A DNA stretch of 64,000 bases from Microbacterium sp. LWH7-1.2. Its GTDB lineage: Bacteria; Actinomycetota; Actinomycetes; Actinomycetales; Microbacteriaceae. The notes beneath the pieces are model-generated. The model made no database searches, had not been told where the DNA came from, and saw nothing but the letters and a program-made list of their open reading frames with translations. Below, piece after piece: positions 33,516 through 47,850 of the stretch. The position numbers and the translations under genes are program-made. Position 1 is the stretch's first letter, and the number at the start of each line of letters is the position of its first letter. The stretch covers positions 2,728,001-2,792,000 of the forward strand of contig NZ_CP151637.1 of assembly GCF_038397755.1 (NCBI RefSeq), read 5' to 3'.

Positions 33516-33557
33516 CGTTTCAAGGGTGATGCGGTGCGTTTCGGGTGTGATGCGATG
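33516..33557 (-). repeat. Tandem 21-bp repeats in the urtA leader (possible GlnR-type site)
   Basis: Two imperfect 21-bp units (33516-33536 and 33537-33557, four mismatches). On the minus strand each reads GCATC-6-GAAAC. The GAAAC half-site in direct repeat resembles the alternating half-sites of actinobacterial GlnR, the nitrogen regulator, but the companion GTnAC half-site is degenerate. Nitrogen control of urea uptake would make sense; this remains a guess. Confidence 0.4.
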
Positions 33558-33624
33558 GGGTGCGAACCGAGCGCACAGGCGCTGCAGGTGGGTCCAACCA
33601 TGGAGCTGCGGCATTACATTGCCA

Positions 33625-33652
33625 TTGCTCGAACGTATCGAGCATGTAAACA
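33625..33652 (+). promoter_or_regulatory. Putative urease promoter with an inverted repeat
   Basis: TTGCTC (33625-33630), 16 bp, TAAACA (33647-33652) make a plausible promoter toward ureA. Its spacer holds a perfect inverted repeat GCTCGA-5-TCGAGC (33627-33643), which could be an operator for a regulator acting on both urtA and ureA. Confidence 0.5.
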
Positions 33653-33782
33653 CTCCGACCGTCGAAGTCGCTGTTCTCGTTGATTTTCCGGGGTTCTCGG
33701 AGCGCTACGCGCGCGCGAAAGAACATCACCGCTCCCAGGCGATGGCAGACTTCTGACACGCATCGATCCGGAGGGAGCCCCC

Positions 33783-34085
33783 ATGCACCTGTCACCCGCA
33801 GACACGGAGAAGCTGCTGCTCGCGGTGGCGGGCATGGTGGCGCGCGACCGCAGGGAGCGCGGCGTCAAGCTCAACCATCCGGAGGCGGTCGCCCTGCTGT
33901 CGACCTGGGTCATCGAACGCGCCCGCGACGGCGCCGAGGTGGCTCAGCTAATGACCGAAGGACGAACCGTGCTGAGCCGGGAAGACGTGATGGACGGCGT
34001 CGCCGACATGCTCGCAGACGTACAGGTCGAGGCGACGTTCCCCGACGGCCGCAAGCTCGTCACCCTCCACCACCCGATCGACTGA
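33783..34085 (+). CDS. ureA: Urease subunit gamma
   Basis: The 100-residue gamma subunit, with the family opening [20 protein letters not shown] and [12 protein letters not shown]. It forms the urease core with UreB and UreC, which hydrolyses urea to ammonia and carbamate in the cytoplasm. A strong GGAGGGAG lies upstream. It heads ureABCFGD. Confidence 0.97.
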   Translation: MHLSPADTEKLLLAVAGMVARDRRERGVKLNHPEAVALLSTWVIERARDGAEVAQLMTEGRTVLSREDVMDGVADMLADVQVEATFPDGRKLVTLHHPID

Positions 34086-34094
34086 GGAACTGCC

Positions 34095-34426
34095 ATGGCA
34101 TCAGGTTCAGCATCCGGTCCCGGCGCCATCCGGGTCCGGCCCGGGTCGATCGAGCTCAACGCCGACCGCACCGATGACGAGCGCCTCGACCTCGTGATCC
34201 TCAACACCGGCGACCGGCCGGTGCAGATCGGCTCGCACATCCATCTGCCCGACGTGAACGCCGCGCTCGAGTTCGATCGCGAAGCGGCCGCTGGCTTCCG
34301 ATTGGACATCCCGTCCGGCACATCCGAGAGGTTCGAGCCCGGCGTCTCCAAACGCGTCGCGGCAGTCTCCCTGCGCGGGAATCGACGTGTGGCCGGCATC
34401 CAGATCCGATCGACGGAGGACGACTG

Positions 34427-34427
<1 letters not shown>
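34095..34427 (+). CDS. ureB: Urease subunit beta
   Basis: The 110-residue beta subunit, showing [34 protein letters not shown] and a C-terminal [10 protein letters not shown]. It starts 9 nt after ureA and its stop overlaps the ureC start by one base (TGATG). As a separate small subunit it indicates the three-subunit bacterial urease. Confidence 0.97.
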
Positions 34428-36129
<1,702 letters not shown>

Positions 36130-36130
<1 letters not shown>

Positions 36131-36804
36131 TGCCTCCCCTCGCCTCCTCCACCGCCGCCTTGCTGCTGGCCGACGCGCGGCTGCCTTCGGGCGGTCACGC
36201 GCACTCTGCCGGAGTGGAGCCGGCGGTGACGGCGGGGGTGGATGCTGCGCACCTCGGTGCGCTCCTGCGCGGCAGGACCGCGACCACCACGCTCGTCGAG
36301 GCGGGCACCGCCGTGGCTGCGCGGCACGCCCGCATCACGGGTGGCGATCTCGATGCCGTCGAGGCCGCGTGGGCCGCCCGCACGCCGAGCCGGGCCCAGC
36401 GGGATGCCGCGCGTCTGCTCGCGCGAGGGTACCTGCGCGTGGGCGGCACACTGCTCCCGGGCGACGAGGCCATCGCCGCCTGGCGGGAGCGCCCGGTGCC
36501 GCCGCCGCGCCCGTGCGTGCTCGGCGTCATCGCCGCCGGACTCGACGTGCCACCGCTGGAGCTGGCGCGGCTCGTCGTCTACGAAGACATGCAGGCGGCT
36601 GCCGCAGCCGTCCTCAAGCTCGAGCCGCGCGACCCGCTCGAGCTCGTCTCGCTCGTGGTGGAGCTGTGCAGCGGGGTCGACGACCGCCTCGGCACGATCG
36701 CCGCGATCACCGATCCCGCCGGCATCCCCGCGCTCACCGCACCACAATCCGAAGCGTGGGCCGAGGCCCACGCACGATCCACCAGGAGGCTCTTCCGTGC
36801 CTGA
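36130..36804 (+). CDS. ureF: Urease accessory protein UreF
   Basis: A 224-residue all-helical protein, the GTPase-activating partner of UreG in the activation complex. It shows [20 protein letters not shown], the expected N-terminal signature, and [17 protein letters not shown] toward the end. It is somewhat short but covers the family. It overlaps ureC by one base and ureG by 8 nt. Confidence 0.92.
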
Positions 36805-37579
36805 ATCCCCCGCATCCCGCGCTCTGCGCCTCGGCGTCGCCGGTCCCGTCGGCACCGGCAAGTCATCGCTCATCGCGACGATCTGCCGCGCCCTCGCCGA
36901 CGAGATCCGCATCGGCGTCATCACGAACGACATCTACACCGATGAGGATGCCCGCTTCCTCCGCTCCGCCGGTGTGCTCGAGCCCGAGCGCATCATCGCC
37001 GTCGAGACCGGTGCGTGCCCGCACACAGCCATCCGGGATGACGTCACTGCGAATCTCCTCGCCGCCGAGGACCTCGAGCGCGCGTTCGCGCCACTGGACA
37101 TGGTGGTGATCGAGTCCGGCGGCGACAACCTCACCGCCACGTTCTCGCCGGCCCTCGTCGACGCGCAGATCTTCGTGCTCGACGTCGCCGGCGGCGGCGA
37201 CGTCGCCCGCAAGGGCGGACCCGGCATCGGCCGCGCGGACCTGCTGGTCGTCAACAAGACCGATCTCGCGCCCTATGTCGGGGTGGACGTCCCGCAGATG
37301 GTCGCCGACGCCACCGCCGCGCGCGACGAGCGGCCCGTCCTCGCCCTCTCACGCACCGACGCACCCTCGGTCGCCGCGCTGCGCGCGTGGGTGCTCTCGG
37401 TGCTGGCCGCGCACCGCGCCGGCTCGCACATCCCGCAGGACCCCGGGCCGATGGCACCGCACTTCCACGCCGACGAGGAAGGCAACGGCTTCCTCCACAC
37501 GCACGAGGACGGCGAGGCGCCCCACGGGCATGCGGCGGACGAGTCCGCGCACAGCCACGCCGACCACGTGCACCCGTGA
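36797..37579 (+). CDS. ureG: Urease accessory GTPase UreG with histidine-rich C-terminus
   Basis: A 260-residue SIMIBI-class GTPase that supplies nickel to apo-urease. The P-loop is GPVGTGKSS; other motifs are TNDIYT, the nickel Cys-Pro-His ([13 protein letters not shown]), [13 protein letters not shown] and [11 protein letters not shown]. The C-terminal 40 residues contain about ten His ([29 protein letters not shown]), absent from most UreG proteins. No ureE is present, so this tail may store or receive nickel in its place. The GTG start overlaps ureF. Confidence 0.95.
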   Translation: MPESPASRALRLGVAGPVGTGKSSLIATICRALADEIRIGVITNDIYTDEDARFLRSAGVLEPERIIAVETGACPHTAIRDDVTANLLAAEDLERAFAPLDMVVIESGGDNLTATFSPALVDAQIFVLDVAGGGDVARKGGPGIGRADLLVVNKTDLAPYVGVDVPQMVADATAARDERPVLALSRTDAPSVAALRAWVLSVLAAHRAGSHIPQDPGPMAPHFHADEEGNGFLHTHEDGEAPHGHAADESAHSHADHVHP

Positions 37580-37583
37580 AGCC

Positions 37584-38315
37584 ATGAACCCCACGGTCGT
37601 CGACATGTCCCCGCGCGGAGAGGATGTGTCGTGCGCGCTGGCGGGCGAACTCATCGTGCCGCGCCTGGTGCGTCGGCACGGGAGGTCCGCCGAGGTGGCG
37701 CTGGTGGCCGGGCGCGCGATGCTGCTTCCCGGCGACGACGTCCGCATCCGGATCGTCGTCGGCGCGGGCTGCGCGCTCACCCTCGTCGACATCGGCGGCC
37801 TCGTCGTCTACGGGCGCCCTGGAGAGGCCGGCGACGCGTCGCAGTGGCACGCGCGCGTCGATCTCCAGCCCGGCGCGCACCTCACCTGGGAGGGTCTTCC
37901 GACGGTGATCACGGATGCCGGCTCCCTCACGCGGTCGCTGACCATCACGCTGGCCGCCGGTTCGTCGGCGGTCCTGCGCGAGACCCTGGTCCTCGGGCGC
38001 ACCGGGGAGCGCGGCGGCCGGCTCACGGCGGACATGGATGTCTCGGACGCGATCGGCCCGCTCGTGCGGGAAACCCTCGAGGTGCGTGGCGACTCCCCCG
38101 TCCCCGGGATTCTCGGTCCGAATCGGGTCATGGACAGCGTCATCGCCGTGGGTGACCAGGCGTCCGTCGCCGACGTCGCGGGTGCGACCCGCCTCGAACT
38201 CGAGCGAGGAGGAACGGTGGTGCGCTACCTCGGCGACGCCGCGCATGAGAGTCCCCTCGGGGGCCTCCTCATCGGCGCAGCGCGGCTCGCGCGGGAACCC
38301 GCACGTGTCGCATGA
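37584..38315 (+). CDS. ureD: Urease accessory protein UreD
   Basis: A 243-residue beta-rich UreD/UreH scaffold that docks UreF and UreG on apo-urease. Family regions are LVRRHGRSAEVALVAGRAMLLPGDD (seen as pieces LVRRHGRSAEVAL and AMLLPGDDVRI), LTWEGLPTVITDAGS and RETLVLGRTGERGG. It starts 4 nt after ureG. Sequence conservation in UreD is low; the position in the cluster supports the call. Confidence 0.9.
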   Translation: MNPTVVDMSPRGEDVSCALAGELIVPRLVRRHGRSAEVALVAGRAMLLPGDDVRIRIVVGAGCALTLVDIGGLVVYGRPGEAGDASQWHARVDLQPGAHLTWEGLPTVITDAGSLTRSLTITLAAGSSAVLRETLVLGRTGERGGRLTADMDVSDAIGPLVRETLEVRGDSPVPGILGPNRVMDSVIAVGDQASVADVAGATRLELERGGTVVRYLGDAAHESPLGGLLIGAARLAREPARVA

Positions 38316-38388
38316 CGACGAGGGAGAAGACGGCGCGCCCTCGGCCCCAGGACCGGCGCCCATCGGATCGGGAAGGAAGGGAGCAGCC

Positions 38389-39501
38389 ATGAATCGCATG
38401 ACACCGGCAGCGCGCCGCGTGCTGATCGTCGCCGGCGCGCTGTTGATCGTCAGTTGGGCGCTGTTCGCGACCGTGGTGCTGCCCGGCGACTATCAAGCCG
38501 GCACGTCCACGTTCGGGCCCGGTCTCGCCGTCACGGCCTTCGTGCTCGGCATGCGTCATGCCTTCGATGCCGACCACATCGCCGCCATCGACAACACGAG
38601 CCGCAAGCTGGTGGCCGACGGCAAGGACCCGTCGAGTGTCGGCCTGTGGTTCGCGCTGGGACATTCGACGGTGGTGCTGGTGGCGGTCGGCCTCGTGACC
38701 GCCGGAGTCGGAGCCCTGACCTCCCAGATCGGGGCGGAGGATTCTCCACTGGCGGTCTTCACGGGGGTGTGGGGACCCACAGTGTCGAGCATCTTCCTGC
38801 TCGCCATGGCGACGGCGAACCTGGTCATCCTCGTACGACTTCTCCGTCACGCGCGCGCAGGCGCTTCGGTCCAGGACGCCCCCGCGGCTGGTGGCCCCAT
38901 CTCGCTGATCATCGCGCGCACCGCGGCCACGCTGAATGCCCCGTGGAAGATGTTCGTCGTCGGCCTGCTGTTCGGGCTGGGATTCGACACCGCTTCCACG
39001 ATCACGCTGCTCCTGATCGCCGGCGGGGCGGGCATCGTCATGCCGTGGTACGCGGCCATGGTTCTGCCGCTGCTGTTCACCGCGGGGATGGTGACGTGCG
39101 ACGGCATGAACAGCATCGTCACGGCGAGGCTCTATCGATGGTCGGCGGATCGTCCCGAGCGGCGGAGCCGCTATAACGCCACCCTCATCCTGCTCTCGGT
39201 CACGGTCGCCTTCATCGTCGGGACCGTCGGCCTGTGCGGGGTGCTCGTCGACTCCGCGAGAGTCCGGTGGGCACCCGTGGAGGCCATCGCGGCGACGAAT
39301 CTCGATTCCTTCGGGTTGATCATCGTCGCCGCGCTTCTCGTCGCGTGGCTCACCAGCTGGGTATTCGCGCGCACCGCGCGCGGCTGCAGCATGACCTCGC
39401 AGCGGCTACACCGCCACCGCGAGGTGGGCACCGGCCGGTGGCCGGTGCGGGATGGGGATCGGTTTCGTTCTGTTCGGCATGCGAGCGACCACATCCTCTA
39501 G
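38389..39501 (+). CDS. NiCoT-family nickel/cobalt permease
   Basis: A 370-residue membrane permease with eight helices. The signature of nickel-cobalt transporters is complete: HAFDADHIAAIDN in helix 2, LGHSTVVL, and GLGFDTASTI in a later helix. It should import Ni2+ for the urease next door. A strong GGAAGGAAGGGAG precedes the ATG; an earlier in-frame GTG at 38312 would overlap ureD. The last 40 residues are Arg-rich and lie antisense to the gene at 39406, so the true end may be shorter. Confidence 0.92.
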   Translation: MNRMTPAARRVLIVAGALLIVSWALFATVVLPGDYQAGTSTFGPGLAVTAFVLGMRHAFDADHIAAIDNTSRKLVADGKDPSSVGLWFALGHSTVVLVAVGLVTAGVGALTSQIGAEDSPLAVFTGVWGPTVSSIFLLAMATANLVILVRLLRHARAGASVQDAPAAGGPISLIIARTAATLNAPWKMFVVGLLFGLGFDTASTITLLLIAGGAGIVMPWYAAMVLPLLFTAGMVTCDGMNSIVTARLYRWSADRPERRSRYNATLILLSVTVAFIVGTVGLCGVLVDSARVRWAPVEAIAATNLDSFGLIIVAALLVAWLTSWVFARTARGCSMTSQRLHRHREVGTGRWPVRDGDRFRSVRHASDHIL

Positions 39502-39699
39502 CACGGAGTGGACCGAGTGATACCAGCGGTCGAGGGCAAGGCCGCGCACCCACGTCACCTCGTACTCGTCGAGGTCTGCCTGCCAGATGTGGGCGATCAC
39601 TCGGCGGGGATCGCTCTCGTCGTACGTGAGGTCGTGAACGACCCACTCCAGATCGTTGACCTGCTTGGCCTCGAATCGAGGATGAGGGCCGAGATCCAT
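39406..39699 (-). CDS. Conserved hypothetical small protein
   Basis: A 97-residue protein of unknown function. It begins MDLGPHPRFEAKQVNDLEWV and is rich in Trp and acidic residues (HIWQADLDEYEVTWVRG), a pattern of small cytosolic actinobacterial proteins. GGAG lies 6-7 nt before the ATG. Its 3' end overlaps the end of the nickel permease by 96 nt on the opposite strand; one of the two genes is probably shorter than drawn. Confidence 0.68.
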   Translation of the reverse strand: MDLGPHPRFEAKQVNDLEWVVHDLTYDESDPRRVIAHIWQADLDEYEVTWVRGLALDRWYHSVHSVLEDVVARMPNRTKPIPIPHRPPAGAHLAVAV

Positions 39700-39806
39700 G
39701 GTGACTCCATTCCGTTCGCGCGTGGTGCCGGCCCGGATGTTGCGGCCGGCACCACGCGTCGGCACAGCCGTTGGTCGCGCGGGCGCTCTGGGGCCGAGCC
39801 GAATCT

Positions 39807-40079
39807 TCAGACGCAGGGGCTGGTCTGCGCAGGAGGGGAACGAACCCGGGTGCGAAGAACACTTCTCTGACCGGCTCGGATGAATCGGAGCGATCTCGCC
39901 GCGGGAGGGACGATGACCGCTTGCGATGGCAGCTCGGCCGGTGACGTCGCCGTTCGCGCCGGAAACGACCGCCGGATGATGCGGAAGAACTCCTCATCGA
40001 CCCATCGCTGGTCGGCGCAGAGCGAATCTGCCGGTTCGTGTGCCTGCGGCGCTTCGGCGCGGGCTGCCACCAGCATCAT
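39807..40079 (-). CDS. Hypothetical small protein, actinobacterial type
   Basis: A 90-residue protein that I recognise only by its pattern: SLCADQRWVDEEFFRIIRRSFP near the middle (read as SLCADQRWVDEEF and FRIIRRSFP), and a C-terminal RTRVRSPPAQ. Similar small proteins with a CADxxWVxxEF segment and a terminal basic RSPP motif occur in Actinobacteria without a known role. The ATG has AGAGG about 8 nt upstream. It is divergent from the MerR gene. Confidence 0.6.
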   Translation of the reverse strand: MMLVAARAEAPQAHEPADSLCADQRWVDEEFFRIIRRSFPARTATSPAELPSQAVIVPPAARSLRFIRAGQRSVLRTRVRSPPAQTSPCV

Positions 40080-40123
40080 CGAGAATCACCTCTTATCCAC
40101 TTCACCCGAGAACTGAAGCCGTC

Positions 40124-40176
40124 ACTCAAGACGGAGATAATCTGCGATCTGTGTTGTAGATTTTTTGTAACTCAAG
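40124..40176 (+). promoter_or_regulatory. Two ACTCAAG half-sites upstream of an HspR-like MerR gene
   Basis: ACTCAAG occurs at 40124-40130 and 40170-40176, in the same orientation and 46 bp apart (about four helical turns). It is the exact half-site of the HAIR element (CTTGAGT-7-ACTCAAG) bound by HspR. The intergenic DNA is unusually AT-rich (a TTTTTT run at 40161-40166). Autoregulation by the MerR protein is a reasonable guess. Confidence 0.45.
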
Positions 40177-40215
40177 TGGAAGCACGCCGCAACGCCTTTT
40201 AAGGAAACTCTCAGG

Positions 40216-40491
40216 ATGCCGGACCGCAACTCCTCGACTCCGCTCTATGGCATCGCCGTGGCGGCCGATCTGCTGGGGATACCGGAGGCCAGCCTGCGGC
40301 TCTTCGAGAGCAAGGGGCTGCTGACGCCGTCGAGGACGCAAGGCGGAACACGTCGCTACAGCGACGACGATCTCGTGCGCCTTCGGCGAATCGCGGAACT
40401 GCGCGAGCAGGGCGTCAACCTGGAGGGCGTGCTTCGAGTACTCGAACTCCAGGACGAGAACCAGGCGCTGCGGGACGAACTCGCAGGCTGA
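40216..40491 (+). CDS. MerR-family regulator, HspR-like
   Basis: A 91-residue MerR-type DNA-binding protein. The winged helix (YGIAVAADLLGIPEASLRLF, then TQGGTRRYSDDDLVRLRRI) is followed by a short coiled-coil ELREQGVNLEGVLRVLELQ. The Leu-Phe in place of the usual Tyr and the GGTRRYS wing recall HspR, the heat-shock repressor. It lacks a ligand domain. AAGGAAA lies upstream of the ATG. Nearby ACTCAAG half-sites support an HspR-like role. Confidence 0.85.
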   Translation: MPDRNSSTPLYGIAVAADLLGIPEASLRLFESKGLLTPSRTQGGTRRYSDDDLVRLRRIAELREQGVNLEGVLRVLELQDENQALRDELAG

Positions 40492-40529
40492 GGCCTCTGC
40501 GATCGCGAAAGCGCAGAACGGGGGACGCC

Positions 40530-40730
40530 CTAGAGGCGTCTCACGTAGATCGCAGTTCCTGCCTCCTCATCCTCGACGTCGAGGCGATATTCCTCGCCAC
40601 GGAACCACGCCGCGGTCGGGATCGATCCGTCGGACTCCCGGTCGCGGACTTCGACGCCGACGGCGACCCGGCGCTGCCCGCCGGTGGCCACTTCGTCGAA
40701 TCGGGCCTCGAACGTGTCCGGAGGTGCCAT
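40530..40730 (-). CDS. Small hypothetical protein
   Basis: A 66-residue acidic protein of unknown function (TFEARFDEVATGGQRRVAVG, then AAWFRGEEYRLDVEDEEAG). It reads as a small beta-rich domain. The ATG is chosen because TACGCT (40737-40742, minus strand) lies exactly 6 nt upstream, matching leaderless genes here. Confidence 0.6.
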   Translation of the reverse strand: MAPPDTFEARFDEVATGGQRRVAVGVEVRDRESDGSIPTAAWFRGEEYRLDVEDEEAGTAIYVRRL

Positions 40731-40858
40731 GAGGCGAGCGTACGCCCACGGCGCGGAGCATTCGGGACAACATGAAGAGCAGTGATGGCCGAGGTCCCGG
40801 GTTGCACGCGCGGTCGGTTGCTGAGAGAGCGCACATCTGGGCTCCGTAGCGTCGCAGG

Positions 40859-41092
40859 ATGAGCAGCGGTTCCGAACAGTCCAACGACCAAACTCCGGAC
40901 GAGAGGCGCGTCGCTCGCGACAAGCGGTGGGCAGCCGCGCAGGCGGATGACTGGCATTCGCCCAGGCCGAGGTCGCAGACGCAGCAGCGATCCGACGCGA
41001 CCGCGCGTCCACGATCGCTGAAACCTTCCGACATCCAGTCCCGCGCGCCCGGTGTTCCTGCGGAAGAGGCGTCCGAGTCTGAATCTGAGTAG
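40859..41092 (+). CDS. Small disordered hypothetical protein
   Basis: A 77-residue hydrophilic protein with no recognisable domain, rich in Ser, Arg, Gln and Glu (SNDQTPDERRVARDKRW; ends EEASESESE). Support for expression comes from TAGCGT at 40847-40852, 6 nt before the ATG. It is convergent with the DUF6326 gene, 7 nt apart. Confidence 0.5.
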   Translation: MSSGSEQSNDQTPDERRVARDKRWAAAQADDWHSPRPRSQTQQRSDATARPRSLKPSDIQSRAPGVPAEEASESESE

Positions 41093-41099
41093 GTATCCG

Positions 41100-41579
41100 T
41101 CATCGTCGAAGGTCGGTCGTCGCGGGATCTGCGGGGACGACGACGGGAGTTCGGGGCCATGTCCAGGCGGAGCGCAGGATGAAGGCCAGGAGCAGCACCT
41201 CGATTCCGATGGAGAGGCCGTAGAAGAAGGTCCATTCCCAGGTCGCTCCGGCGGCATTGAATATCGAGTAAGGGATGTAGAGCGCGGCGACGCCGAGGTT
41301 CGTGGCGCGGTTCACCTTGGCGGGCATCATCAGGGAGAGCATCACCATGACGGCAGGGAGCGCCACCGACGCGAGCATCACGGTCAGAAGGGTCGGGCTG
41401 ACCTCGAACCTCCAGACGAGACCACCCAGGATGCTGTCGACGACACCGGGCTTGTAGAAGTTGAGGATGTCGACGTAGACGTAGAGGAACATGAAGCTGG
41501 TCCATGCGGCCGCGAGCTTGGCCTGCACGGGGATCCGCGGGTTGTCGAGCTGGTTCGGAGTTTTCGTTCGGATGGTCAT
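41100..41579 (-). CDS. DUF6326-like membrane protein
   Basis: A 159-residue membrane protein with four helices, resembling the DUF6326 family: LAAAWTSFMFLYVYVDILNF, YKPGVVDSILGG, ASVALPAVMVMLSLMMPAKV and a C-terminal FFYGLSIGIEVLLLAFILR. Function unknown. A TTGACA-17-CATAGT promoter with a symmetric operator lies between it and the divergent TetR, so it is probably that regulator's main target. GAAAGAAG precedes the ATG. Confidence 0.82.
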   Translation of the reverse strand: MTIRTKTPNQLDNPRIPVQAKLAAAWTSFMFLYVYVDILNFYKPGVVDSILGGLVWRFEVSPTLLTVMLASVALPAVMVMLSLMMPAKVNRATNLGVAALYIPYSIFNAAGATWEWTFFYGLSIGIEVLLLAFILRSAWTWPRTPVVVPADPATTDLRR

Positions 41580-41700
41580 CGGTCTTCTTTCGAGAGGAGC
41601 CGTTCATCCGCCGGAGTGGCGGCAGGTTCGGCGGGTGCATGCGCATCGGATATCTCGAGCACGGAGGGCGGGCCGTGAGCGACAACCGTCGCTCGTACAC

Positions 41701-41746
41701 CGTACGTCGTACGCTGTACTATGACCGTACGCCGTACGATTGTCAA
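41701..41746. promoter_or_regulatory. Symmetric CGTACG operator over the DUF6326 promoter
   Basis: CGTACG occurs at 41701, 41708, 41726 and 41733: CGTACGTCGTACG, 12 bp, CGTACGCCGTACG, a dyad centred at about 41719. On the minus strand TTGACA (41741-41746) and CATAGT (41718-41723) are 17 bp apart, so the right half fills the spacer and the centre covers the -10. A plus-strand TACTAT (41717-41722) may serve the tetR gene. Confidence 0.75.
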
Positions 41747-41772
41747 GCCGTCCGAGCCAGCGAGGAGACTCC

Positions 41773-42447
41773 GTGCCTGCAAGAAAGCAACGCCAGGTCG
41801 CCTCCGACCTGGGATTGAACAGGCAGCGGGTCGTGGTCGAGGCGATCCGCCTCGCCGATTCCGAGGGCATCGACGGGCTGAGCATGCGCAGGCTGGCCGA
41901 CGCGCTCGGCGCGGGCGCAATGTCGCTCTACCACTACGTGGCAGGTAAGGAGGAGTTGCTCGACGCGATGATCGACGTCGTGTTCGGAGAGATCGAGCTC
42001 CCGCCCGACGGAGGCGACTGGCGGTCGGCGATACGACGGCGGGCGGTGTCTGCCCGACAGGTTCTCGCACGCCACCCGTGGGCGAACGGTCTGATGGAGT
42101 CGCGGACATCGCCCGGGCCCGCGAACCTCCGCCACCACGAAGCGGTCACCGCCTGCCTCCGGAAGGCTGGGTTCTCGCCCTTGATGGCGACGCACGCCAA
42201 CTGGTTGCTCGACAGCTATGTCTACGGTTTCTCCCTGCAGGCAGCCAGCCTGCCGTTCGACACCGCGGATGAGCTCGCAGACGTGATCGAGGATGCCTAT
42301 CTGCCCCAGCTCCCTCCCGACGAGTTCCCCTACCTCCGCGAGTCAGCCACGGCGCTCGTGGCAGCCGGCTTCGACCCGGCGGACGAGTTCACCTTCGGCC
42401 TGGACCTCGTCCTCGCCGCTCTCGAGACCCTGAGAGTCTCCGCGTAG
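41773..42447 (+). CDS. TetR-family regulator
   Basis: A 224-residue TetR of the TetR_C/TetR-tet type, with helix-turn-helix SMRRLADALGAGAMSLYHYV and the KEELLDAMIDVVFGE helix. The ligand domain contains HPWANGLMESRTSPGP, usual in this subgroup. It is divergent from the DUF6326 gene. GTG 41773 has GAGGAG 5-6 nt upstream. Confidence 0.9.
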   Translation: MPARKQRQVASDLGLNRQRVVVEAIRLADSEGIDGLSMRRLADALGAGAMSLYHYVAGKEELLDAMIDVVFGEIELPPDGGDWRSAIRRRAVSARQVLARHPWANGLMESRTSPGPANLRHHEAVTACLRKAGFSPLMATHANWLLDSYVYGFSLQAASLPFDTADELADVIEDAYLPQLPPDEFPYLRESATALVAAGFDPADEFTFGLDLVLAALETLRVSA

Positions 42448-42524
42448 CCGAGCTCGCGGACCGTTGCGTGGCGGTGTGATGGTCGGCTCGAGCAGGCCGT
42501 GGTGGCGGGCCCATCGCTCAACGC

Positions 42525-44734
<2,210 letters not shown>

Positions 44735-44738
<4 letters not shown>

Positions 44739-45952
44739 CGGTGGGTCCTTTCTGCCGTGAGATCGGCGTGAGCGGTGGTGAATCGATCGGGGCGGAACGC
44801 GCTCCATCGGGGATCGGGGCGGCCGTCGATGAGCCCGAGGGCGATGTCCGCCGCGAGCGGGGCGAGAACGACCCCGTGCCGGAAGAAGCCGGTCGCGACA
44901 ACCAGCCCACGGACGGCGGCGCCGTCGCGTCCCCGAACGCGGCCCAGCAGGGGCGCGTTGTCGGGCGTGCCCGGTCGCGCCCTGGCCGTCGCTTCGATGA
45001 GCGGAAACTCCCCCATCGCTGGGACGACCTGCTGCGCGTCACGGAGAAGCCGATGCACGCCCCCTGCGGACACAGCATCCAATCCGTCCTCGCGCTGCGT
45101 CGCGCCGATGACGAGCGTGCCGTCGGACCGGGGCACCAGGTAGACGCTCTCCCCGTGAACCAGGGCACGCACCGTGCTCCGCAGAAGGTGGCGGAACCGC
45201 TCGGGCACCCGCAGCCGGAGGATGTCGCCGTACACGGGCCGAAGCGGCAGATCGAGCCGCCCCGGAAGCCCCCCGATGGCCCGCGCACCGACACCATTCG
45301 CGAGCACCACCTCCGCCCCGCCGATCGTCGTCCCGTCCGCCAGCCGGACGCCGACGACATCGGAGTCGTCGTCTGCCCGGTCGCGATGCAGGAGCGCGAC
45401 CGCCTGCACGCGGACGATCCCCACCTGCCGTCCCTGGCGCGCCGCACGCACGAGCTCGTCGAGGAGCCGGGCGGCGAGCTTGCGCGGGTCGATCTGATGG
45501 TCGCCCGCAACACGGTAGACACTGGTCACCCGGGGCCCGAGCAACGGCTCGCTGATGCGAGCATCGCGGGTCGTCAGCGGCTCGACGGCCAGCCGAGCAC
45601 GACGATGCGCGGCGTGGAGATCGGCCAGCGCCTGCCGGTCCCCCTGATCGACGCCTACCAGCAGCGTCTCGTTCCGGAGGTACCCCACCGCCTCGTCCAC
45701 GGGCTCCAGTTCGCGCACGAACCCGGGATGCAGTGCTGCGGACTCCAGCATCGCGGGCAGGAGCGCATCCTCCTGGTAGTGGTACTCGCTGACCGGAGCG
45801 AGCATGCCCGCCGCAGCGAAGGTGGCTCCCTGAGCCGGAGCCGGGTCGACGAGCTGCACCGAGCGCCCGCTCTGCGCGGCGCGCCACGCGATGCTCAGCC
45901 CGATGATCCCGCCTCCGACGACGATCACATCGGCGGTCGGTCGGTGAGCCAT
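44735..45952 (-). CDS. thiO: Glycine oxidase ThiO
   Basis: A 405-residue FAD-dependent amine oxidase that turns glycine into dehydroglycine for the thiazole. The dinucleotide-binding site is VIVVGGGIIGLSIAWRAAQ, with the ATFAAAGMLAPVSEYHY substrate region and a C-terminal GLVVATGFFRHGVVLAP. Aerobic actinobacteria use ThiO rather than ThiH, which fits this gene order. It begins 9 nt after thiC. Confidence 0.94.
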
Positions 45953-45961
45953 GCGCGGTGC

Positions 45962-47792
<1,831 letters not shown>

Positions 47793-47850
47793 GTGGATAG
47801 CGCAACGGTACCGCAACCGACCGGGCCGAGCGGCGTCGATGTCGGATCCC

